NCBI GenBank assembly: GCA_035310015.1
Contig: DATGEO010000056.1
Span: forward strand, 1 to 14,790
DNA from: DATGEO01 sp035310015
GTDB lineage: Bacteria; Chloroflexota; Dormibacteria; Dormibacterales; Dormibacteraceae
Length of the DNA stretch: 14,790 nucleotides
Reading direction: 5' to 3'
The translations under genes and the position numbers were made by a program. This document shows positions 7,025-14,790 of the stretch, piece by piece. The notes under the pieces were generated by a model that searched no databases, was not told where the DNA came from, and saw only the letters and a program-made list of their open reading frames with translations. The first letter of the stretch is position 1; each line of letters starts with the position of its first letter.

Positions 7025-7028
7025 CCGG

Positions 7029-7586
7029 CTAGAGCTCCAGGACCTCGTGCTCCTTGCGGTTGGCGAGCGCGTCGACGCGCTCGATCTGGGCTTCGGTCAG
7101 CTTCTGCAGCCGGGCGTGCGCGCGCTTCGATTCGTCCTCGGGCACCTCGCCGTTCTTCTGCATCTGGTCGATGCGGTGGATCTCGTCGCGGCGTACGTTG
7201 CGGATCGCCACCCGCGCCTCCTCCGCCTTCTGGCGGACGAGCTTCACGTACTCCTTGCGCCGCTCCTCGGTGAGCGGAGGGATGGGCACTCGGATCAGCT
7301 GGCCGTCGTTGGCCGGGTTGAGGCCCATGTCACCTGAGCGCAGTGCCTTCTCGATCGCGCCGATCTGGCTCTTGTCGTAGACCTGCACCACCAAAAGCCT
7401 CGCCTCCGGCGCCGAGATCTGCGCCAGCTGGTTGAGCGGCGTCGGCGTGCCGTAGTACGGCACCATCACCTTGTCGATCAGCGCCGGGTTGGCGCGGCCC
7501 GTGCGGATGGTGGCGAGCTCGCCGCCAAAGTGCTCGACCGACTTCGCCATCTTGCCTTCCGCGTCGCGCAGAACTGGGTCGATCAC
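7029..7586 (-). CDS. frr: Ribosome recycling factor
   Basis: RRF works with EF-G to split the post-termination ribosome from mRNA. The 185 residues match the standard bacterial length. They show the expected helical domain I/domain II layout, with SVEHFGGELATIRTGRANPA (16-35), the hinge-to-domain-II segment starting VPYYGTPTPLNQLAQI, and the C-terminal helix containing RRDEIHRIDQM. The start is GTG 7584-7586, which overlaps the pyrH stop as GTGA and has AGGAG at a 7-nt spacing inside the pyrH 3' end. The pyrH-frr order is one of the most conserved pairs in bacteria and supports the call. No anomaly was seen. Confidence 0.98.
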   Translation of the reverse strand: MIDPVLRDAEGKMAKSVEHFGGELATIRTGRANPALIDKVMVPYYGTPTPLNQLAQISAPEARLLVVQVYDKSQIGAIEKALRSGDMGLNPANDGQLIRVPIPPLTEERRKEYVKLVRQKAEEARVAIRNVRRDEIHRIDQMQKNGEVPEDESKRAHARLQKLTEAQIERVDALANRKEHEVLEL

Positions 7587-8311
7587 GCTCCTGCTCCTAC
7601 GAGTGTGCCTATCTCCTCGCCCATCACCACGCGTTCGATGTTGCCGGGCGTCAGGAGGTTGAAAACGACTATCGGAACGTCATTGTCCATGCACAGCGTC
7701 AGCGCGGTGTTGTCCATCACCTCGATCCCGCGATTGAGCACCTCGAGGTAGTCGAGGCGTGGCAGCATCGTCGCCGTCGGGTCGCGCTTAGGGTCGGCGG
7801 TGTAAACGCCGTCCACCTTCGTCGCCTTGAGGATGACGTCCGCCTCGATCTCCACCGCGCGCAGCGCCGCGGTGGTGTCGGTGGTGAAGTACGGGTTGCC
7901 GGTGCCCGCGGCGAGGATGACGACTCGACCTTTTTCCAGGTGGCGGACCGCGCGCCTGCGGATGTAGGGCTCCGCGACCTGCGGCATCTGGATGGCGGTC
8001 ATCGTCCGGGCCGGGATGCCGGTGCGCTCCAGCGCATCCTGCAGCGCCAGCGCGTTGATCACCGTCGCGAGCATGCCCATGTAGTCGCCGGTCGCCCGGT
8101 CGAAGCCGCGCTCCGTCGCGGCGAGCCCGCGAAAGATGTTGCCGCCCCCGACCACGAGCGCGATCTGCACGCCCATCTCATGGACGCGCTTGACCTGGGC
8201 CGCGATCGTGGACACGACCTCGAGGTCGATGCCGTAGTCGCGCGAGCCGCCGAGCGCCTCACCGCTCAGCTTCAGGAGCACGCGGTTGTACTTGGGCGAC
8301 CTGTCCCCCAT
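7583..8311 (-). CDS. pyrH: UMP kinase
   Basis: PyrH phosphorylates UMP to UDP with ATP in the cytoplasm. Bacterial enzymes are hexameric, usually activated by GTP and inhibited by UTP. The 242 residues belong to the amino-acid kinase family: LLKLSGEAL near the N-terminus (12-20), the glycine-rich VVGGGNIFRG (53-62), DYMGMLATVINALALQ (76-91), the GTGNPYFTTDTTAALRA segment (136-152) and KATKVDGVYTADP (162-174). The length is normal. ATG 8309-8311 is 26 nt after the tsf stop, with only a weak purine-rich AGAG upstream. It lies between tsf and frr as in most bacteria. Confidence 0.98.
   Translation of the reverse strand: MGDRSPKYNRVLLKLSGEALGGSRDYGIDLEVVSTIAAQVKRVHEMGVQIALVVGGGNIFRGLAATERGFDRATGDYMGMLATVINALALQDALERTGIPARTMTAIQMPQVAEPYIRRRAVRHLEKGRVVILAAGTGNPYFTTDTTAALRAVEIEADVILKATKVDGVYTADPKRDPTATMLPRLDYLEVLNRGIEVMDNTALTLCMDNDVPIVVFNLLTPGNIERVVMGEEIGTLVGAGA
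7594..7598 (-). promoter_or_regulatory. Shine-Dalgarno site for frr within pyrH
   Basis: AGGAG on the minus strand lies 7 nt before the frr GTG (7584-7586) and inside the last codons of pyrH. It supports the GTG start despite the GTGA overlap, and suggests frr can be initiated both independently and by coupling. Confidence 0.65.
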
Positions 8312-8337
8312 CTGCTCTGTCGGTGAAGGGTAAGCCG

Positions 8338-8948
<611 letters not shown>

Positions 8949-8949
<1 letters not shown>

Positions 8950-9797
8950 CAGCGCGCCTCCTCGTCGTCGGCGCCGCGGCCGATGAACTCCTCCTCGGAG
9001 ACGGTCGGCAGGTAGTCCTCCTCGTCTTCGAGGTATTCCTCGATCTCCTCGTAGCGAGGCGTCTCCAGGAACTCGCGCTCCTCCACCTCGGGCATGATCT
9101 CGCCACGGGCCTGCGCTTCCTGGCGTCCTTCCTGGCAGGCGTCGGCGATCTTGCCGGTCAGCAGCTTGACCGCGCGGATGGCGTCGTCATTGCCGGGGAT
9201 CACGTAGGTGATGAGGTCCGGGTCGCAGTTGGAGTCGGTGATCGCCACCACCGGGATCTTCAGCCGGTTGGCCTCGGTCACGGCGATGTGCTCCTTGCGC
9301 GGGTCGACGACGTACAGAGCGCCCGGAAGGCGCTTCATGTCGGCGATCCCGTCGAAGTGGAACATCAGGCGGTCCAGCTCGTCCTGGAGCTTCTTCGCCT
9401 CCTTCTTCGGCATCGACTCGAACTGCCCTTCCTGCTGCATCTTGCGCAGGTCCTGCAGGCGCTCGATGCGCTTCTTCACGGTCGAGAAGTTGGTCAGCAT
9501 GCCGCCCATCCAGCGGCGGTTGACGAAGTACATGCCGCAGCGCGCGGCCTCGGTCTGGATCGTCTCCTGGGCCTGCTTCTTGGTGCCGACGAACAGCACC
9601 GGCCGCCCGCTCGCGGCCACGCCGCGGGTGAACTCCCACGCGTCGTCGAGGAGCCGCACGGTCTTCTGCAGGTCGATGATGTGGATGCCGTTGCGGGCAG
9701 TGAAGATGTAGGCCCGCATCTTCGGGTTCCAACGGCTGGTCTGGTGCCCGAAGTGGACGCCTGCCTCCAGCAGCTGCTTCAAGGTCACTTGAGCCAC
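8949..9797 (-). CDS. rpsB: 30S ribosomal protein S2 with acidic C-terminal tail
   Basis: S2 binds the 30S head-body junction and is needed for S1 recruitment in species that have S1. The start is GTG 9795-9797, chosen because AGGGAGG lies 9 nt upstream and the protein then begins as the family does (VTLKQLLEAGVHFGHQ); an in-frame ATG at 9861-9863 would add 22 unrelated residues. The 282 residues include GVHFGHQTSRWNPKM (13-27), RNGIHIIDL (35-43), FVGTKKQA (69-76), NRRWMGGMLTNF (93-104), and DPRKEH and NCDPDLITYVIPGNDDAI toward the end of the fold. The fold ends near 230. A tail of about 47 residues follows in which 21 are Asp or Glu, longer and more acidic than in most S2 proteins. Confidence 0.97.
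8957..8963 (-). promoter_or_regulatory. Strong Shine-Dalgarno site for tsf within rpsB
   Basis: GAGGAGG on the minus strand, inside the last rpsB codons, is 7 nt before the tsf ATG. Together with the TGATG stop/start overlap it suggests strong, partly independent tsf initiation. Confidence 0.7.
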
Positions 9798-9932
9798 GTT
9801 TGATCGCCTCCCTGTTGATTCTTCCGCCCGGTTCCGGCCTCGCGGCGGCGAGGACAGGGGCACTGCCCCGGGCGTGCTAACTCGGTCGCTTGCGCGAACC
9901 GGCTGCTGGAGTATACCCAGGCTCGGCCTGGC
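9798..9932 (-). other. rpsB leader: two adjacent hairpins, candidate S2 autoregulatory leader
   Basis: This 135-nt gap lies between topA and rpsB. In sense order it holds a 6-bp stem CCAGGC/GCCTGG (9917-9931) just after the topA stop, then a TATACT (9911-9916) that resembles a -10 box but has no good -35. Two stems near rpsB follow: GGGGC/GCCCC around a 3-nt loop (9857-9869) and CCTCGC/GCGAGG around a 4-nt loop (9838-9853), only 3 nt apart. AGGGAGG (9807-9813) is the rpsB ribosome-binding site. Leaders that bind S2 to repress rpsB-tsf are known in other bacteria; I cannot match this one to a known class by eye, so the regulatory role is an inference. No T-run marks a clear topA terminator. 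Confidence 0.4.
9807..9813 (-). promoter_or_regulatory. Shine-Dalgarno site deciding the rpsB start
   Basis: AGGGAGG on the minus strand precedes the GTG at 9795-9797 by 9 nt. It rules in favour of this GTG over the upstream in-frame ATG at 9861-9863. Confidence 0.75.
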
Positions 9933-12227
9933 CTATGCCTCGACCTTCTTGGCGCCCTTCGGCCCTGGGCACGCGGGGTAGTCGGAGCAGGACTTGAACA
10001 GCCCGTACCGCCCGCGCCGCTCCACCAGCGGCTTGCCGCACACCGGGCACGGCTCGTCGAGGACCTTCGGGCCTTCCTTCGCCTTGCCGTCCTTGCCCAC
10101 GTTGGCCCGGTACTTGCAGTCGGGATAGCGCGAGCAGGCGACGAACGGACCATATCGCCCGGTTCGCTCGACCAGCTCGCCCTCGCCGCACGACGGGCAT
10201 TTCTCCCCGGTCGGCTTGGCGGCGGCGTTGTTCTCCTTCTTGATGTACTTGCACTCCGGGTAGCCGGAGCAGCCGACAAACTCCCCGTAGCGGCCGGTGC
10301 GCAGCTGCAGCGGGCGGCCGCAGACTGGGCACATCTCCTCGAGCAGCTTGGGCTGGGGCGCCTCGCCGTTGGCCGTCAGCGGCTTGCGGTACCGGCACTT
10401 CGGGTATCGCGAGCAGCCCATGAACGGCCCGAAGCGGCTGGCCTTGAGCACGAGGTGTCCCTCGTGGCACTCCGGGCACTCCTCGTCCGTGTCCGCAGGC
10501 ATGGCCTTCTCGGCCGCGGTCAGCATCTTCTGCAGCGGGCCGTAGAAGTCGCTCACGACCGGCACCCACTCCTGAGTGCCCGCCTCGACCTGGTCCAGGC
10601 GCTTCTCCAGCGTCGACGTGTAGTCGTCGTCGGAGATGACCTTGAAGTGGTCGACCATGATCGCGTTGACCGCCTCGCCGATCTGGGTCGGGTGCAGGCG
10701 GCGCTCCTTCAGCTCGACGTAGCCGTGGTCCTTGATCGTCTCCACGATCGGCGCGTAGGTCGACGGCCGGCCGATTCCGCGCTGCTCCAGCTCTTTGATC
10801 AGCGTCGCCTCGGAGTACCGCGGCGGGGGCTGGCTGAAGTGCTGCTCCGGCTTGAGGCCGTGGAAATCGAGCACCTCGCCTTCGGCCACGACCGGCAGGT
10901 CCGGGGAGTCCCTGTCCTCGTCGCGCGGCCACACCGCATAGAAGCCGTCGAACGCGAGCACCGACCCCGTCGCGCGGAAGATGTAGTCCGCGGCCGCGAT
11001 CTCGACCTGCGTCTGGTCGTACACGGCCGGCGCCATCCGGCTGGCCACGAACCGGCGCCAGATGAGCTCGTACAGCTTGAGCTGGTCGGCGCTCAGGTAC
11101 TGCTTCACCGATTCGGGCGTGCGGTTGACGTCCGTCGGCCGGATCGCCTCGTGGGCGTCCTGCGCGCCCGGCGCCGACTTGACCGCCCGCGGGGCGCCGA
11201 CGTAAGTCGAGCCGTGCTTCTCGGCGATGTAGCCCTTGACCCGGTTGTCGGCCTCCTCGGAGATGCGCGTCGAGTCGGTGCGCATGTAGGTGATGAGACC
11301 GGTCGAGCCTTCGGCGCCCAGCTCGATGCCTTCGTAGAGCTGCTGGGCGATCCGCATGGTGTTGCGCGGGCGGAAGCGCAGGCGGCTCGAGGCGTCCTGC
11401 TGGAGCGTCGACGTGATGTAGGGCAGGTAGGAGCTCTTGGTCCGGCGCTTCTTCTCGACGCCGAGGACCGTGTAGGTCGCGCCCTCCAGCTTGCGGACGA
11501 GGCCGTCGGCCTCGGCCTGGGTCCTGACCTCGAGCTTGGTGTCCTCGTCTGAATCGCCGCCCTGCGCGCGACCGGCGGTCGCGGGCGGCCCTGCGGCTCG
11601 CTTCAGACGCGCGAGGAAGCGGTCGGACGCAGCCTGCTTCGACAGCTCGGCGTCGATCGTCCAGGACTCGACCGGGACGAACTTCCTGATCTCTTCCTCG
11701 CGGTCCACGACCAGGCGCAGGGCCACGCTCGACACCCGGCCCGCGCCGATCCCCTTCTGGACCTTGCTCCAGAGGAACGGGCTCAACCGGTAGCCCACCA
11801 GCCGGTCCACCACCCGGCGCGCCTGCTGGGCGTTGACCAGCCGCATGTCGATCCTCCGCGGCGCCTCGAGCGCGCGCCGGACGGCGTCGGCCGTGATCTC
11901 GTGGAACTCGATTCGCTTGGGATCTCGAAGCTTGAGCACCTCCGCCAGGTGCCAGGCGATGGCCTCGCCCTCCCGGTCGGGGTCGGAGGCGAGGATGACG
12001 TCGGTGTCCTTCCTGGCCGCCGAGCGAAGCTCGCCGATCGTCTTCTTCCGGCTTTCCACGACCTCATACCGAGGCTTGAAGCCGGATTCGACATCGACCG
12101 CGATCTCCTTCTCGGGCAGGTCGCGGACGTGTCCCATGGACGCGCGGACGTCGAAGCGGTCACCCAGGAACCGCTTCAAAGTTCTCGCCTTGGCGGGCGA
12201 CTCGACGATGATCAAACCTTCCGGCAC
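9933..12227 (-). CDS. topA: DNA topoisomerase I (type IA) with four C-terminal zinc ribbons
   Basis: TopA relaxes negative supercoils through a transient 5'-phosphotyrosine link. From GTG 12225-12227 (AGGA at 6 nt) the protein has 764 residues and begins MPEGLIIVESPAKA, aligning with the family start. An ATG at 12264-12266, also with an AGGA upstream, would add 13 unlike residues. Visible parts are the Toprim domain with E9 and the metal-binding SDPDREGE (81-88), QARRVVDRLVGYRLSP (135-150), the catalytic Tyr 314 in GLITYMRTDSTRIS, and HEAIRPT (359-365). Then come four Cys4 ribbons at about 584-611, 633-659, 677-704 and 727-753. Each has two CPxC-type Cys, a (G/R)(R/F)(Y/F)GxF centre and a CSxYPxC end. 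The protein closes with a short Lys-containing tail. It follows dprA by 64 nt and precedes rpsB by 135 nt. Confidence 0.97.
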   Translation of the reverse strand: MPEGLIIVESPAKARTLKRFLGDRFDVRASMGHVRDLPEKEIAVDVESGFKPRYEVVESRKKTIGELRSAARKDTDVILASDPDREGEAIAWHLAEVLKLRDPKRIEFHEITADAVRRALEAPRRIDMRLVNAQQARRVVDRLVGYRLSPFLWSKVQKGIGAGRVSSVALRLVVDREEEIRKFVPVESWTIDAELSKQAASDRFLARLKRAAGPPATAGRAQGGDSDEDTKLEVRTQAEADGLVRKLEGATYTVLGVEKKRRTKSSYLPYITSTLQQDASSRLRFRPRNTMRIAQQLYEGIELGAEGSTGLITYMRTDSTRISEEADNRVKGYIAEKHGSTYVGAPRAVKSAPGAQDAHEAIRPTDVNRTPESVKQYLSADQLKLYELIWRRFVASRMAPAVYDQTQVEIAAADYIFRATGSVLAFDGFYAVWPRDEDRDSPDLPVVAEGEVLDFHGLKPEQHFSQPPPRYSEATLIKELEQRGIGRPSTYAPIVETIKDHGYVELKERRLHPTQIGEAVNAIMVDHFKVISDDDYTSTLEKRLDQVEAGTQEWVPVVSDFYGPLQKMLTAAEKAMPADTDEECPECHEGHLVLKASRFGPFMGCSRYPKCRYRKPLTANGEAPQPKLLEEMCPVCGRPLQLRTGRYGEFVGCSGYPECKYIKKENNAAAKPTGEKCPSCGEGELVERTGRYGPFVACSRYPDCKYRANVGKDGKAKEGPKVLDEPCPVCGKPLVERRGRYGLFKSCSDYPACPGPKGAKKVEA

Positions 12228-12233
12228 AGCTCT

Positions 12234-12237
12234 TCCT
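12234..12237 (-). promoter_or_regulatory. Shine-Dalgarno site favouring the GTG start of topA
   Basis: AGGA on the minus strand (within AAAGGAAGAG) lies 6 nt before GTG 12225-12227. A competing AGGA lies 9 nt before the upstream ATG 12264-12266, so the choice rests mainly on the family-like N-terminus after the GTG. Confidence 0.55.
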
Positions 12238-12291
12238 TTATCCCCAAACCGGCCGCGGTAATCCATCGGCCGGGTTCCTGGGCGGGGAATC

Positions 12292-13149
12292 CTACGCCCC
12301 GTTGTCTTGCCGGCGCAACGACCTTACGTAGCCTGACCCGTGCCTCCGAACCGTCCCTTCGAGCTCCAACGAGGTCAGTCTGCCGATCACCTCGGCGATG
12401 GGAAGCTGGAGCTTGCGGGCAACGTCGGCGGCGCTGGAGGCAACGGTCTCGGAGAGATGGCGGACGATCCCGTCCCCGCTCCGCGCCAGCTCGAAGTGGA
12501 GGCTTCCAGGCGTCTTCAGAGGGTCGTCCAGGACCTCGCCCCCGAGGTCGAGCAGGGCCAGCACGTCGCGCGCGTTCTGCACGAGCGCCGCGCCGTCGCG
12601 GATCAGCCCGTGCGTGCCCACGGACAGAGGCGAGAAGACGCTTCCAGGCACGGCCATCACGTCCCTGCCGAGCTCCAGCGCCGCGGCCGCGGTGATCAGC
12701 GCGCCCGACGCCTCCGCCGCCTCCACCACCACGACCGCGTCCGCCAGCGCCGCCATCGTCAGGTTGCGCGCGGGGAAGTTGTGCCGGCGCGGCAGCGTGC
12801 CGTCGGGGAACTGGCTGACCAGGGCCCCGCCGCCCCTGACGATCTCCTCGGCCAGGGCGGAGTGCGCCGCCGGGTAGACGACGTCGACGCCGGTGCCCAT
12901 GACCGCGATCGTCGGTCCGCCGCCCAGCAGAGCGCCCCGGTGCGCCGCCGCGTCGATGCCCAGGGCGAGTCCGCTCACCACGACCACGCCGGCGACCGCC
13001 AGGTCGCACGCCAGCTGCTCGGCCACAGCTTCGCCGTACGGCGTCGGGCGCCGCGAGCCGACGATCGCGACCCGCGGGCCGGGCGGCGGCGGCCACCGGC
13101 CCCGCGAGCGCAGCTCCGGCAGGCTGGTGGGGTTCTCAGGCGGCGGCAT
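12292..13149 (-). CDS. dprA: DNA-processing protein DprA, short form without N-terminal SAM-like domain
   Basis: DprA protects incoming single-stranded DNA during natural transformation and loads RecA on it. The 285 residues start from ATG 13147-13149, which lies 14 nt inside the 3' end of comM. The extended Rossmann core shows VAIVGSRRPTPYG (27-39), SGLALGIDAAAHRGAL (59-74), a VYPAAHSALAEEI block (91-103), FPARN (125-129), SGALITAAAALELGR (148-162) and GTHGLIRDGA (178-187). A C-terminal winged-helix (DML1-like) domain spans about 222-275. The usual N-terminal SAM-like domain of about 60-100 residues is absent; only 25 Pro-rich residues precede the core. Two core motifs are altered: the common FPxRNRII is FPARNLTM and GTNxLI is GTHGLI. 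Pairing with comM supports a role in DNA uptake or recombination, although no uptake-machinery genes are in view. Confidence 0.95.
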   Translation of the reverse strand: MPPPENPTSLPELRSRGRWPPPPGPRVAIVGSRRPTPYGEAVAEQLACDLAVAGVVVVSGLALGIDAAAHRGALLGGGPTIAVMGTGVDVVYPAAHSALAEEIVRGGGALVSQFPDGTLPRRHNFPARNLTMAALADAVVVVEAAEASGALITAAAALELGRDVMAVPGSVFSPLSVGTHGLIRDGAALVQNARDVLALLDLGGEVLDDPLKTPGSLHFELARSGDGIVRHLSETVASSAADVARKLQLPIAEVIGRLTSLELEGTVRRHGSGYVRSLRRQDNGA

Positions 13150-14644
13150 CCTGCAGCCTGTAGCCGAGCGCCTCGAGGACGTGGTGCTCGCGGATCGCCT
13201 CGGAGCCCTCGAGGTCGGCCGCGGTCCTGGCGACGCGCCAGGCGCGGTGGAAGCCGCGAGCCGAGAGACCCTGCTGCTCCGACCAGCGCTCGAGCGCGCG
13301 GCGGGAAGCCGGATCCAGGCCGGCTTCGCGCCGAAGCCGCGCCGGCCTCAGCAGCGCGTTGAGGCAGCCCTGCCGGTCGAGCTGCCGCCGCCGGGCGGCC
13401 ATCACCCGTTCCCGCACCGGGGCCGACGGTTCGCCGGCGGGCTCGTTCGCGAGCAGGGCTGTCGGCACCCGGCGCACCGTCACCTTGAGGTCGATGCGGT
13501 CCAGCAGCGGGCCGGAAAGGCGCCGCTGGTAGGTGGCCACCGCACCCGGCGAGCATCGGCACTCGCGGCTGGAGTCGCCCGCCCAACCGCACGGGCACGG
13601 ATTGGTCGCGGCCACGAGCGTGAAGCGCGCGGGATAGGAAACCGAGCCGCCGGAGCGCGTGATCGTGACCCGGCCCGTCTCGAGCGGCTGCCGCATGGCC
13701 TGGAGCACCGAGGCCTGGAACTCCGCCAGCTCGTCCAGGAAGAGGACGCCGTGATGCGCGCGGCTGATCTCACCCGGGAGGGCGAGGCCGGACCCGCCGC
13801 CGATGAGCCCGGCCATCGACACGCCGTGGTGCGGCGCGCGGAAAGGCCGTGCCCACTCCACGGGCCCGCCGCGCGGCAGCTCGCCCAGCAGGCTGCGCAC
13901 CTGGGCCACCTCCAGCGCCTCGTCGAAAGTCAGGCCCGGAAGGATGCCGGGCAGGCAGCGCGCAAGCATCGTCTTCCCCGCTCCGGGCGGCCCGCTCATG
14001 AGCAGGTGATGTCCGCCCGCGGCGGCGAGCTCGAGCGCCCGGCGCGCCTCCTCCTGGCCGTGCACCTCGACCAAGTCGTGCTCGACGGCCGCCTCGTCCA
14101 CCGGCGGCGGGGCCGCGCCCGCCTGTGGCGGAATCGGCTCGATCCCGAGCACATGGCCGGCGACCGCGGCGAGGTTGGCGGCGGGAATGACCTCCAGCCC
14201 GTCCACCAGCGCCGCTTCGGACGCGTCGGCCGCGGGCACGAAGACGCGTTCGTAACCGCGGCTGCGCAGCCAGCGCGCAGCGACGAGCACGCCGTCGACG
14301 TGGCGCAGCTGGCCGTCCAGCGCGAGCTCGCCCAGGAACGCGCTCCGTGGGGGCGGCGGCTTGCCGAAATACGCGAGGACGATGGCGACCGCGATCGCCA
14401 GGTCGAGGGCGCTGCCTTCCTTGCGCACCTCCGGCGGCGCGAGGTTGACCGTGAGCCGCTTGCCGGGAAACGGAAGGCCGCTGTTCTTGATCGCCGAGCG
14501 GACCCGTTCGCGCGCCTCCTTGACCGATGCCGCCGCCAGGCCGACGAGGAAGAAGCGCGCCTCGCCGTTGGACGCGTCGGCCTGGACCTCGATCAGGCGG
14601 CCCTCCATTCCGGCCAGCAGGCACGAATCGACCGACGCCAACAT
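13136..14644 (-). CDS. comM: YifB/ComM family magnesium-chelatase-like AAA+ ATPase
   Basis: ComM is a hexameric AAA+ helicase shown in Gram-negative competent bacteria to drive branch migration during natural transformation; YifB homologues are widespread beyond those. From ATG 14642-14644 the protein has 502 residues and begins MLASVDSCLLAGMEG, like the family. A TTG at 14678-14680 would add 12 residues, and neither start has a good Shine-Dalgarno. Domains in order are a Lon-like/ChlI N-terminal domain (about 10-165), Walker A GPPGAGKT (218-225), Walker B VLFLDE (300-305), the Mg-chelatase core with the Cys group NPCPCG and CRC (C350, C352, C362, C364), GPLLDRIDL (378-386), and a C-terminal helical domain (about 405-495). 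In the N-terminal domain the common VGLPDAAVKE reads VGLAAASVKE. The 3' end overlaps dprA by 14 nt. Confidence 0.96.
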   Translation of the reverse strand: MLASVDSCLLAGMEGRLIEVQADASNGEARFFLVGLAAASVKEARERVRSAIKNSGLPFPGKRLTVNLAPPEVRKEGSALDLAIAVAIVLAYFGKPPPPRSAFLGELALDGQLRHVDGVLVAARWLRSRGYERVFVPAADASEAALVDGLEVIPAANLAAVAGHVLGIEPIPPQAGAAPPPVDEAAVEHDLVEVHGQEEARRALELAAAGGHHLLMSGPPGAGKTMLARCLPGILPGLTFDEALEVAQVRSLLGELPRGGPVEWARPFRAPHHGVSMAGLIGGGSGLALPGEISRAHHGVLFLDELAEFQASVLQAMRQPLETGRVTITRSGGSVSYPARFTLVAATNPCPCGWAGDSSRECRCSPGAVATYQRRLSGPLLDRIDLKVTVRRVPTALLANEPAGEPSAPVRERVMAARRRQLDRQGCLNALLRPARLRREAGLDPASRRALERWSEQQGLSARGFHRAWRVARTAADLEGSEAIREHHVLEALGYRLQDAAA

Positions 14645-14706
14645 GGCAACGAAGCTACGGAGGGCCGGCCGCGAATCCAACCCTGGCTGTTAAGGCCGCG
14701 CGGCCG
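14645..14706 (-). other. Gap upstream of comM with a 12-bp palindrome
   Basis: This 62-nt gap follows the hydrolase stop. GGCCGCGCGGCC (14694-14705) is a perfect 12-bp palindrome placed just after that stop. In sense orientation it is followed by TTAACAG, not a real T-run, so it is at best a weak terminator stem. An 8-bp GGCCGGCC palindrome lies at 14663-14670. I see no convincing promoter or ribosome-binding site for comM here. Confidence 0.35.
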
Positions 14707-14790
14707 TCACGCGTCGAGGAAGTCGGCCACCTCCATGTGGAAGGCCTGCGGCTGCTCGATGAACAGCATGTGTCCCGCGTCGCCGACGAT
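14707..14790 (-). CDS. Alpha/beta-hydrolase fold protein, C-terminal end only
   Basis: The last 27 codons of a minus-strand gene are visible, ending at TGA (14707-14709); the rest lies beyond the right edge. The translation contains GDAGHMLFIEQPQAFH followed by a short helix ending in ADFLDA. This closely matches the C-terminus of alpha/beta hydrolases, in which the His of the GH pair is the catalytic-triad His and the EQP(x)AF stretch is followed by a final dFL helix. The substrate cannot be inferred. It runs in the same direction as comM and could be upstream in the same transcript. Confidence 0.75.
   Translation of the reverse strand: MVGDAGHMLFIEQPQAFHMEVADFLDA

Noticed and set aside
9911..9916. 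Firm rpsB promoter call on TATACT
   Set aside because: No acceptable -35 hexamer lies 16-18 nt upstream, so it is mentioned only as a possibility within the leader entry.
10030..10500. Repeated similar blocks suggesting a DNA repeat array
   Set aside because: The periodicity comes from the four homologous zinc ribbons encoded by topA; spacing and bases vary, so it is not a CRISPR or tandem DNA repeat.
9877..10932. 351-codon minus-strand open frame overlapping topA in another frame
   Set aside because: It is a shadow of the topA zinc-ribbon coding region; the translation is Arg/Gly/Ala-rich and non-homologous.
10455..11552. 365-codon plus-strand open frame opposite topA
   Set aside because: It is antisense to conserved topoisomerase sequence, has a low-complexity composition and no recognisable motif.
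12340..13362. 340-codon plus-strand open frame opposite dprA and comM
   Set aside because: It is antisense to two recognised genes, its translation is Arg-rich and repetitive, and no family features are visible.

Overview
The window is a compact, very GC-rich (estimated by eye at about two thirds G+C) stretch of bacterial chromosome. Twelve complete genes all lie on the minus strand. They are flanked by the 3' end of a plus-strand HD-GYP gene at the left edge and the last codons of a minus-strand alpha/beta-hydrolase gene at the right edge. I see no mobile element, CRISPR array, tRNA, rRNA, phage gene or obvious defence locus. Nothing here amounts to a previously undescribed system; the points of interest are unusual variants of housekeeping genes and a few RNA-structure candidates.

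Read in the direction of transcription (right to left) the order is: alpha/beta hydrolase (3' end) - comM - dprA - topA - rpsB - tsf - pyrH - frr - uppS - cdsA - dxr - rseP - ispG - proS. The first block (comM, dprA, topA) covers handling of incoming single-stranded DNA and chromosome supercoiling. The second (rpsB, tsf, pyrH, frr) is the translation and UMP-kinase cluster. The third (uppS, cdsA, dxr, rseP, ispG) makes isoprenoid precursors by the MEP pathway, the undecaprenyl lipid carrier and CDP-diacylglycerol, with a site-2 protease embedded. proS, encoding prolyl-tRNA synthetase, closes the series and converges on the HD-GYP gene.

Most junctions are overlaps or very short gaps (ATGA, GTGA and TGATG stop/start fusions), so translational coupling is likely. 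The larger non-coding gaps are upstream of rpsB (135 nt, two adjacent hairpins, a possible S2 leader), between proS and the HD-GYP gene (104 nt, convergent), and upstream of comM, topA, proS and uppS (37-65 nt). No gap exceeds 300 nt.

The dprA-topA ... rpsB-tsf-pyrH-frr-uppS-cdsA-dxr-rseP-ispG/proS order resembles the Gram-positive (Terrabacteria) arrangement, here without the trmFO-xerC-hslVU-codY genes that often separate topA from rpsB in Firmicutes. The prolyl-tRNA synthetase is the short archaeal/eukaryote-like form. High GC plus these traits suggest a Chloroflexota-related or Dormibacterota-like lineage, but this is inference from gene order and composition only.
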